Shown here in pieces: positions 56,202-64,000 of a stretch of DNA of 64,000 bases; the stretch's first letter is position 1; each line of letters begins with the position of its first letter. The translations under genes and the position numbers were made by a program. The DNA lies in the NCBI GenBank assembly GCA_032622095.1, contig CP136069.1, forward strand, positions 3,056,066-3,120,065, read 5' to 3'. The notes beneath the pieces are model-generated. The model was not told the origin of the DNA, did not search any database, and saw only the letters and a program-made list of their open reading frames with translations. The DNA comes from Siphonodentalium dalli. Lineage: Eukaryota > Mollusca > Scaphopoda > Gadilida > Siphonodentaliidae.

Positions 56202-58024
56202 GGTTTTTAAGGAGGTAATTCGGAGCTCCAAACCACACTGGGCTTGCATATTCGAGAAGCGGTCTCACGTATGTCAAGTACATTGTTTCTAAAGTCTTTC
56301 TGCTTAGTATGCATTTAAGTTTCTCGCATTAGCACGTTTACACGTGTTGTCAATACACATATTCCATTTGAGATCACTCTGCAGGTCAACGCCTAAATGC
56401 TTGTGATTTTCGGTGTATTCCAGGACTTCACCATTGAATTTAACCACGGGCCTAGTATTTTCAGGGAAACTTCCAAAAAACATTAGATTGGTTTTTGATG
56501 GATTGAATTTCACCATCCATTGCCTTGACCAATTGCTCAGCTTAATCATATCATTATTCAGTGAAATTTCAAGTGTGTTTAGGTCAGAACTACTCTTCAT
56601 TAGACAGGTGTCATCTGCGTAGAGACACGTTTTGGATTCCATACTATCGGCTATATCGTTAATGTAGAGCAAAAATAGGAGAGGACCGATAACTGACCCC
56701 TGGGGCACTCCAGAATCTAAACAATCATACTTTGAGATGCAGGCGTTGACCCTAACCCTTTGTTGGCGATCGCTAAGATAACTCTTAAACCATAAAAGAA
56801 GTTTTCCTTTAATCCCATATTTTTCCATTTTGTGTAAAAGTCCGTCATGCCAAACTTTATCGAACGCTTTGGACACATCACAGAAAACCGCACAAGTGTT
56901 ACATCCTTCATCTAGTGCTTCTGCTATACTATATGAACTATTTCAATAAGCTGATATTCGGTACTATGTTTAGGAAGGAACCCAGACTGATAATCATACA
57001 ACAAGTTATTTTCTTGTAAATGCTGAAGTAATTTATTATGGATAATTTTTTCTAATATTTTACCGGGAACGCTCAGAAGTGAAACTGGCCTATGATTATT
57101 TGGATCTTTTTGGTCACCTTTTTTGAATAGAGGTATAACATCCGCTTTTTTCCATTCATCTGGGAACTGACAAAGGTCTATCGATTTCTGAAATAATATA
57201 CTAAGTGGTTTACATACAGTAGCATGTGTTTCTTTAAGCATGCGATTACTAATGCCATCTGACCCATAGGCATTTTTCGTTGGTAGATCTTTCAGAATTT
57301 GAGAAATTTGTGATTCACTGATCGGTATTTCAGTGATAACTTCATCTGTTCGTGCAACAAAATTCGGCAAACATTTCGCTTTCATTCCTAATGAACTATT
57401 GGCAACAAAAATACTATTTAAAATTTCAGCTTTGTCTTTATCATCGCAGAACATTTTGTTTTTATATGAGAGAGGCGGGATTCCTTGGTTAGAATTGTTA
57501 CCCATAAATGTTTTAACAACATGCCAAAACTGTTTTGGGTTATTATTCATAACAAGGGATTCATCCAAGTGAGTCATATACTCATTTTTTGCGTGTTTCT
57601 TGGCATTATTTACTTGATTTCTAGCTTTCTTGTATTTCGACCACGTGAAACTCGTATTACATTTTAGAGCTTTTCTTCTATAGCGATCGCGTTGGCGGAT
57701 TAGTCTTCTGACTGTGCTATCAAACCATGGTTTATCATTTCTACGTACCAATATATCTCGGTGTGGTATGAAAGATTCGGCCATCTCCAGAAACATGTAT
57801 CTGAAATGCTCAACAGATTTGTTGATGTTAAAACGGTTTACTTCATTATTAAGACAAGCGGACCAGTTAGTTTCTTTTATTACTCTATTTAAACCTATAA
57901 AGTCGGCAGAAGAATAGTTCCACACTATTCTTTTGTAGGATTGTGTCACCCGGGGTGTCGTTTTTAGTTCAACAGACGTGGCATAGTGATCAGATACGTC
58001 AAGGTTAACAACGGAGGGGTTCAT
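56202..58024 (-). pseudogene. Retrotransposon ORF, reverse-transcriptase part
   Basis: The frame 58024-56924 covers the linker and the N-terminal RT region, with 'ADVIPLFKKGDQKDPNNHRP' and 'SLLSVPGKILEKI'. It shifts by one base near 56940 into the frame with VFCDVSKAFDKVWHDGLL (motif A), GVPQGSVIGPLLFLLYIND (motif B) and LYADD at about 56610-56624 (catalytic motif C). 'NPSKTNLMFFG' and 'HKHLGV' follow. A third shift near 56320 leads to LTYVRPLLEYASPVWFGAPN and 'YLLKNL', where the TTAA insert begins. The catalytic Asp residues are intact, but the frameshifts prevent translation of a full enzyme. The closest groups by motif are the jockey and CR1 superfamilies. Confidence 0.9.
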
Positions 58025-58817
58025 CGCGATTAACGCTTCAGAGATAATAATAGTAGTCTAAGAGCGTTTGTGACTTTGACGTTACTCGTGTTGGTTCTTT
58101 GATTACGTTAGACATGCCGACATATTTATTAATTATGGACTGTAGTGGGTTATCGCTTATCAACATATTACAATTCAAGTCACCAACGACAACAACTGGT
58201 GGGTTAATATCTAATGCTTCTCCAATTTTGTCATCAAGTAGTTCCCAGAAGTTATTTAAACATTCCCTATCGGACCTATAGGTAACACATAGTAAAAACT
58301 TGTCTACAGATCCAACTTCAAACCAAAGGATGTCATCATTAAACTGCAAACCTGACATTTCTCTGTATGGAATTTTATCTGAAAAGTATACTATGATTCC
58401 ACCGCCATACATATTTCGATCTTTACGTACTGGGTGTTGGAAACCTGAGATAAGCAAGTTTTCATTTGGATAATTATCGTCAAGATGAGATTCAGTAAAG
58501 CATAGAATATCGTAATCATCGATAATATCTGAAATCTTTTAAATTTTGTTTCTTATGCTTCTTACGTTGCAATGAATAATAGAAATTGAAGTGGTAACCG
58601 GGGCGTCTAATTGACATGGGTTCGGGTGTATATCCCCAGCGAGAGCAAGAAGAGTGAACGCCAGAAATGCTACTATCACATTATGAAAAGCTAGTAAACG
58701 CAAACGAATTGGCTTATGTGTAGTATGTTTATACATGTTACATCGGCATGTTATGTGTATATATATGCCTTGAAATATTCCAATTGTTAGCCTATATTGA
58801 GCCACGCTAACTCCCAT
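58025..58817 (-). pseudogene. Retrotransposon ORF, endonuclease part
   Basis: ATG at 58817 opens a hydrophobic leader (VIVAFLAFTLLALAGDIHPN), then SISIIHCNVRSIRNKI, the usual start of an APE-type endonuclease. A TAA at 58539-58541 interrupts it, and the same frame continues with CFTESHLDD, GGGIIVYF, VVVVGDLNCN and 'IKEPTRVT..SQTLLD'. These correspond to the conserved E, GG and GDxN positions of the APE domain. One frameshift near 58045 separates it from the downstream frame starting SEALIAMNPSVVNLDVSDHY, whose SDH is the last endonuclease motif. Length is normal. No separate ORF1 is seen upstream. Confidence 0.85.
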
Positions 58818-59024
58818 GACTAGTTGTACAGAAAGTCAGTAAGGCGCATGATAGGCTAACAGGAAAACATAGATGATGTAGGCTGCTCAAGAACTTTGAC
58901 CGACGGGTAGTGAAGCATATATGTTTACATGAATGTTTCAGATAAGAGGTGTGAGATTCAGACAAAAAAAGAGAGAAAATAACATTAAGTATGTAAAGTT
59001 ATCCATTTTATAATGGAAATTACA
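58818..59024 (-). mobile_element. Retrotransposon 5' UTR
   Basis: 207 bp between the ATG and the target duplication, pyrimidine-rich near the start ('ttattttctctctttttttgtctg'). Its presence with a clean 5' edge means the copy inserted nearly full-length. Confidence 0.6.
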
Positions 59025-59106
59025 ACGGGCGTTAGCAGACAAGACGACACACAGTAATGGATCCTTCTATCTATATGGGGCTCCCTACGGGAGATTCATG
59101 GCATGG
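59025..59106. mobile_element. Family E right end with an F-like insert
   Basis: ACGGGCGTTAG continues family E, is interrupted by an F-type segment 'cagacaagacgacacacagtaatgg...tatggggctccctacgg' (about 59036-59091), and resumes 'GAGATTCATGGCATGgtgac'. This matches the terminal 'agagattcatggcatgatctac' of the E copy ending at 16251. Confidence 0.65.
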
Positions 59107-59145
59107 TGACCAGCCCAAGTACGTTAATCTGGATAAAGGTACATG

Positions 59146-59345
59146 ACCAGCCTAACGAGGGGACTGAACTATATCTCAGACCAGCCTAACGAGGGGACTG
59201 AACTCTATCTCAGACCAGCCTAACGAGGGGACTGAACTCTATCTCAGACCAGCCTAACGAGGGGACTTAACCCTATCGTAGACCAGCATAACGAGGGGAC
59301 TGAACTCTATCTCAGACCAGCGTAACGAGGGGACTGAAGTCTGCC
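59146..59345. repeat. 34-bp minisatellite, about 6 copies
   Basis: GACCAGCCTAACGAGGGGAC + 'tgaactctatctca' repeated with few changes. Confidence 0.95.
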
Positions 59346-60232
59346 TTTTATATAGTTTGGGTATTAAGGGTGCCCCGTCCTATTTCAAACCAAATTTAAA
59401 GATGCCTCTATCACTTCGCGCTAACTCTTCCAGCAACAACAACAACAACCACCACATGCATATTTCGATGAAACTCATTTTAAATGCACGGTTTGATTAT
59501 TTATCCACAAAACCACCTTAGAAAAATCTGGTGTCGTGAACTTAAAGGGGTAGGCCTACTGTACGCCATTTTCAATAAATTTCCGGTAATAACAACGATC
59601 TAATATCGATAATATATATAGAAAAATAAGTAATTTGAGTCGAAGATGTATTCTGTAAACGTTCAGGTTAATAGGTTATCTTAAAATCAAAGTTAATAAT
59701 TTGATATAAATTAAATTTATGGCTGGAGCCATAAATTAAATTACGAATTTCCCTGTAGGCCTACAAGACGTAATCAAATTAATTGACGGATAGTGGATTC
59801 GGCAACGCGTGGCGCACACGATTGTGTAAAACAATAAGTTGACACGGGGTGTAAAACCACTCACGGACTAGTGACGATACAATAACTTAAATGAATATGA
59901 CTAGTATGCATATATAATATAACATGTATTTGATACATTTCCTTGAAAACAACATTACTTTGTACTCAACTTACTTTACTTGACTTCTTCTTTCCAACCA
60001 CGTGTGGTCAACCTCTTCCGAATGATCCCGATCCTAACTGTGGTATATACCTTCCCTCTATCTCAAATATTTCAGATTCAAATCTAGCATACATGAATGG
60101 TTGGACCAGCAATTTAACATTTGTCTTGCTGGAGTAGTCTGAATATTCTGCTGTGCAGGACATGACATAATCTTGTTGTTTGGAATTGCAGAGTATCAAA
60201 CTTGATGGGTGTTGTTGAGTCACTAATGCTGC
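59346..60232. other. No gene or clear repeat seen
   Basis: AT-rich sequence with short ORFs. It contains an (AAC)n run at 59430-59450 and an inverted 'ataaattaaattta..ggctggagcc..ataaattaaatt' near 59710-59745. No recognised feature. Confidence 0.4.
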
Positions 60233-61150
60233 ATGATCTTAGAGCAATCCAGGGTGGCCTCTAGTTTTTTATCATCAGGAAGTTTGTTGGAATCTTGATG
60301 GAATAGATTCTGGTACTCTTCGGATATGGTTTTGGGCACACTCCCTCGTACATCACTTAAAGCATGGCATTGCAGTAGGAAATGTAGCCTATATATCTTC
60401 TTTCTCTTTGTGACATATTAATCTACATATATACCATTGGATTTGCCAATGTTCTGTCTGTTGCTTTCTAGGGTGTAGGTATTTGTGACGAGCTTCAGTT
60501 TCGTAGCTGGACGTGATGCAGCTTTTAACGGGTTACTCTGTATTTTAATCACGCTGTGGGTCTGTCCTGGTTGGTGGTTGCATATATTTAGATAGGTGAG
60601 AGTTGTATATGTCAAAGCTTGACTGCAAACCCGTTCTTTCCAGCATCTGTGCACTGCTGCTTTAATCGTCCTCTTCCATTGCGTCTTTGGTACTCTTTGG
60701 TGTAATATATCTATAGCTGCTGGAAGGTCATATTTTAGCAGAATCTTCTTAATGTTGATAAACCAACTGTGACTGCTAAGATCTTTGGTCATCAGCTGTC
60801 TTTCTGCTAGTTGTCTCTCGATGCATGGGTCGTCCTGGATGCAGATGCTGTTGTAAAATGCGAAAGCTTTGATGTGTATCTGTCCTTCTATCGGTAAGAG
60901 TCCGTAGAGAATATACGGCTGGATCAGCAACATTGGTGGTTTAAAAATGTTTCTAGATGTTGGAGATTAATCCCATATGGTAGTAGTATATCGCATCCGT
61001 ATGTCAGTATATGTGAGATATGTAGGTTCTGAACAGGTGAATATTATTACAAATGTCAGGATCTAGACCGTTTTTCCATGCAGTCTAATAGGCATTAAGC
61101 TGTATGAAAACAACAGACTTTCAAATAAGGGAAATTTGGTTACCTTATTC
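60233..61150 (-). pseudogene. L2/CR1-like reverse transcriptase, C-terminal fragment
   Basis: On the minus strand successive frames give 'FESLLFSYSLMPIRLHG', then after a shift in an A-run near 61083 'KNGLDPDICNNIHLFRTYI' and 'SHILTYGCDILL', then after a shift in a T-run near 60945 LLPIEGQIHIKAFAFYNSIC. Further on come SSHSWFINIKKILLKYDLPA, 'KTQWKRTIKAAVHRCW', and after the stop at 60418 'RLHFLLQCHAL'. 'YSLM..LHG.NG', 'LLPIE..IH', 'S.SWF......YDLP' and 'HFLL.C..L' are the conserved post-RT region of marine-invertebrate CR1/L2-type elements. The RT catalytic core is absent. It is a different family from the element at 39-59 kb. Confidence 0.75.
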
Positions 61151-62089
61151 TACGACTCAGAGACTATAGAAAACAACAACAACATTTGAGTACAGTTTCC
61201 CTTTAAAGGTATTTTGAAAGCGAGGCTTATGTTCTAAAACTAGTAACAATAATGTATTAATGTCCCAATTAATCAAGCGGGGATTTCCGACATGTATGAT
61301 GGGGGTGGTGGGTGTCAAAATAAGCCCAAAGCAATTTTTTCCGTGACAAAATTATTTTTTTCCCTTCACACCTTTTATTGGATTTTTACTAGTTTGTACT
61401 GGTTTGTAACACTAAGAAATCAATAATAAGGAACTGCAGCAACCCTAAACACGCTATGGCCATTGGATGTTGGTTTGTGCCTCTTTAGGGCAAAGGAAAG
61501 TATTCTTAATGCAGCTGAATCGCCCATGCAGTATTCTATGTAATTAACATCAAATAAGGATAACTTTAAAGAAATAAATTTAATACCAAATCTGGTCAAA
61601 CATGGACATTAAACACTGATGTATACACTGATGTATAAAGAAAAAAACTTGGAACATACCTAGACTTGTTAGTGGATAACACAATTATCTCGTATGTGAC
61701 AAAAGAGATAGAAAATGGTAATAATTCGCAATCTCATGTAGTCATTGAATGAGTTAATACAGGTTTCTACTAAAAGTGTAGATTTGTTTTTTATTCCATG
61801 CTTTACTCTCACGTGCTACACTTGAGCAGTCCAATAGAAATAATGCCTTTTCTGAACTCATACAAGATTTCTGAATTCATACAAGATAAACTGTGAACGT
61901 TATAAAATTCCTAACCAATCCTGACCAATCTGAATCAATTGAAATCAATCGTAACAATCACTTTCTTTGATTTCCCATTGGTGCTCCTGTGTGCTCTAGT
62001 GTGTTGCTATATGTGCGATAACATGTTTTAGTAATGTCTAATGAGTCTGGGTGGCACGTAGCATATAATAATTTAACCTATCTGATATA
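61151..62089. other. No gene seen
   Basis: AT-rich, short ORFs, no strong palindromes. A small direct repeat, 'tgaattcatacaagat', lies near 61855-61885. Confidence 0.4.
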
Positions 62090-62185
62090 ATACAATCACC
62101 TATCTAGTGTAACAATATCACCTATCTGGTGTAAAACAAAATCACCTATCTGGTGTAGAGCAGTATCACCTACCTGGTGTATAGA
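62090..62185. repeat. 28-bp degenerate minisatellite, 4 copies
   Basis: 'ATCACCTATCTGGTGTA' with variable linkers at about 62096, 62124, 62151 and 62166. ATCACCTATCTGGTGT contains a small inverted CACC...GGTG. Confidence 0.8.
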
Positions 62186-62510
62186 CATAATATCTTTATA
62201 AATTTCCATAACAAAGTAACAAAACACAAAAACTAAACAGGTCTCTAAAAAGGACTCCACACACATTTTGGCACTAAAACAGTGACTATTAATTATGATT
62301 AAACGTGCGCGCTTTGTCAGTGACCGTTTACCCACTCAGGCATAGCTGCTATTCACAATAGCAATAAAGAAGGAAATTGAATGCAACCTGGACACAATAC
62401 AATGACTTCAGTTTATCAATAAAATGTTGGATGGTATATAAATATTAGAACTTCAGTTTGTCTATAAATGTTCGATATAATATAATGATTAGAGCATATC
62501 TTGTCGATGA

Positions 62511-62602
62511 CTACGCGAATGTAGTGGCCAGTGGGGTGTAGTTCACTCGCCTTCGGCCCATGAACTACACCCTTCCCACTGGCCACTATACATTCGCGTA
62601 GT
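62511..62602. repeat. 92-bp near-perfect palindrome
   Basis: GACTACGCGAATGTAGTGGC at left, GCCACTATACATTCGCGTAG at right. The arms continue 'cagtggggtgtagttca' / 'tgaactacacccttcccactg' to the loop 'ctcgccttcggccca'. It resembles the palindrome at 35242 in having a GC-rich 'cttcgg/gaagtcg' centre. Confidence 0.85.
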
Positions 62603-63902
62603 CAATTCCAAGCCATGCTCTATTCATATGCTAAGATTTAAAATAAATATACTGCAGAGCTGTGGAAATATGATATTTAACAAAAACGATTAAAAATCCA
62701 CTGCAGTCAAGAATATACTGCCAGAGACCAGTCCTGCTGTTCATTACTAGATTCACTGAATCTCAATGTAGGAGGTTTGGTCCTGGTTTTCTCTGTATGT
62801 TTGTGTTTTGCGTTCCACAAGGGGTGGGTGCAAAACATTGGCTGAAAAAAACTCTATGAACTGGAAAAAACATTTGGGGTCGGGGGTGGGTGGGTCCAAA
62901 AAGTTGTCATCGTCAAAAAAGTAGCATACGTGTCTGGAATTTTTTTTTCCGACCCCCCCCCCCCGAGTGAATTGGAAAAAATACTTCTTAGTGACGTATA
63001 AAAGCTGTTATTGACAGGTTACTGTGACTCAACATTATTGTTTTTACATATCTGGAGAAATAACTACCTTTAAAATTCATGTAATGCATTGTGTCAGTGT
63101 GATGTGTCACCGTTATAAGCATATATTTAATAGCTGTATGCTGCCATTCTATTACCGAGGGATATTGGACTGGAATGGTGTGTGGAGAGGTGCCAGGTTT
63201 ACTATTGAAATTGTACAGCTCACACACATTTATTTTACGACAGAACACAATTGTGCAACGCATTCACATATCGCGGTTTCGCGAAAGCCCAAAGTTCCTG
63301 GTCCGCAGTAACCAGGAAGACATGACTCCAGGACCGCCATCTATTGGTAAACGACGGCTGTCAATCATCGAACAACGCCGCCATCTATTGGCTCAATTTG
63401 GCTGTTAAAGGTACGGTTGGCCTTGGCGGTGGGTATCCCGTGAAAATATTTCCACCCGTCAAAAACCGCCACAAACAGAAAGAACAACAAAATGTAGACA
63501 GACTTTATCCGTATACAAATAAGAAATATCGCATAACAGTATGTTATTGTTATATCTTTGACCATTGTTATGTAAACAAAAGTATAAAACGTTACTTTTC
63601 TGGTGTTTGTTTATATTATGATGGTAAACATAAAGAGCGTTCTTTGTTGGTGAATTCCTGATATGGAACGAATAAAGAGCGTTTCTGCCATTTGTGTGTG
63701 ATTAGCCAGCAGCATTGTACTGTCTTCTGTAACACAATCGGACTCTCGCTTAGGTAAAATATCGTAAATCTTTATGATAACATGCTGTTTACGCGATGGT
63801 CATGGTATATTATGAACGAAACAGTATGCGTTTTAATGTTTTTCTGTTTACGGTGATTGGAACAAATATGAATATTTTCGACAACTAAGGCCTCACGTGC
63901 CT
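62603..63902. other. No gene recognised
   Basis: The plus strand has overlapping frames of up to 105 codons (63344-63661), none with recognisable motifs. 'accgccatctattggtaaacg' and 'ccgccatctattggctcaat' form a short direct repeat at about 63333-63400. A C/G-rich homopolymer lies near 62955. Confidence 0.35.
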
Positions 63903-64000
63903 TTAACCCTTTACCCAACAAACCGGCCAAATAAAGCTTCAATAGCCTAAAATATCTTCGGTCTGTCTCAATAGAACCATACAAATATGGATATCATTGG
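63903..64000. mobile_element. Family C TTAA MITE, cut by the window edge
   Basis: TTAACCCTTTACCCAACAAA, then 'ccggccaaataaagcttcaatagcctaaaatatcttcggtctgtctcaatagaacc', identical in layout to the left end of the copies at 12180 and 14795. The hairpins would lie beyond the window. Confidence 0.9.

Larger units (their letters stand above)
39348..59024 (-). mobile_element. Non-LTR retrotransposon, carrying two large inserts
   Basis: Flanked by the 9-bp duplication ACGGGCGTT (39339-39347 and 59025-59033), lying inside a family E element. Read on the minus strand: about 207 bp of 5' UTR, ATG at 58817, an endonuclease/reverse-transcriptase ORF interrupted at 56197/46612 by a 9.6-kb TTAA element, a C-terminal CxCG/HFFFEC region, and a stop at 45875-45877. 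A 3' UTR follows, split by the 6.08-kb palindrome, ending 'aacaaataaaatatgtttaaac'. Subtracting the inserts leaves about 4006 bp. It is a jockey/CR1-type element with a single long ORF. One stop and three frameshifts show it is dead. Confidence 0.85.

Overview
This is a stretch of a metazoan nuclear genome. It is AT-rich, packed with transposons and satellites, and contains no intact host gene that I can recognise. The many TACATGTA/ACATGTACATGTA runs, the degenerate repeats of the type 'cataccaaatttggt...cgatcagat...gttcgagttat...acagacagacagac', and the CR1/L2-like retroelement remnants suggest a lophotrochozoan, most likely a marine bivalve mollusc. That is inference and I cannot name the species. 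I saw no tRNA or rRNA gene, but I could not run covariance models.

Layout. 1-8.2 kb: unannotated sequence, an RTE-like retroelement tail, and tandem arrays with 165-, 36-, 161- and 53-bp units. 8.2-17.5 kb: dense MITEs in several families, named here for convenience. C = TTAA-flanked elements with two perfect hairpins. F = hairpins with a GTCGTCTGCT core. D = double-palindrome elements with a GAGGTCCCCAGAGGG arm. B and A = TA-flanked elements with CAGTAATGCCC or CTGTTATGCCC ends. E = long inverted repeats. A 68-bp satellite also lies here. 17.6-25 kb: a family A copy carrying a 15-bp satellite, more C/B/D copies, 28- and 101-bp satellites, and one weak candidate host exon on the minus strand near 24.9 kb. 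25-32 kb: degenerate long-period repeats, single hairpins, TTAA element H, a composite C element, and D. 32.1-35.1 kb: two family A copies facing each other. 36.7-37.0 kb: the C-terminal end of a CR1-like reverse transcriptase.

38.9-59.1 kb is the most interesting part: a stack of nested insertions that can be read in order. An E element was split by a non-LTR retrotransposon (minus strand, 39348-59024) with a 9-bp target duplication, ACGGGCGTT. That retrotransposon was then entered twice. One insert is a 9586-bp TTAA-flanked element with a perfect 19-bp terminal inverted repeat (46612-56197), sitting inside the reverse-transcriptase ORF. The other is a 6.08-kb giant palindrome (39464-45544), sitting in the 3' untranslated region. 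Removing the 9.6-kb insert with one TTAA puts the retrotransposon frame back in phase, and removing both leaves about 4.0 kb, a normal length for such an element. The 9.6-kb element encodes no transposase I can see. It holds smaller inverted repeats and a cluster of a 14-bp motif, GGTAACGTATCTTG.

59.1-64 kb: a 34-bp minisatellite, a frameshifted L2/CR1-like reverse-transcriptase C-terminus, a short palindrome, and the start of another C element that runs off the window. The genes do not form a pathway. The sequence mainly records layered transposition, much of it into TTAA sites, and the growth of satellites whose units look like TTAA MITEs joined head to tail.
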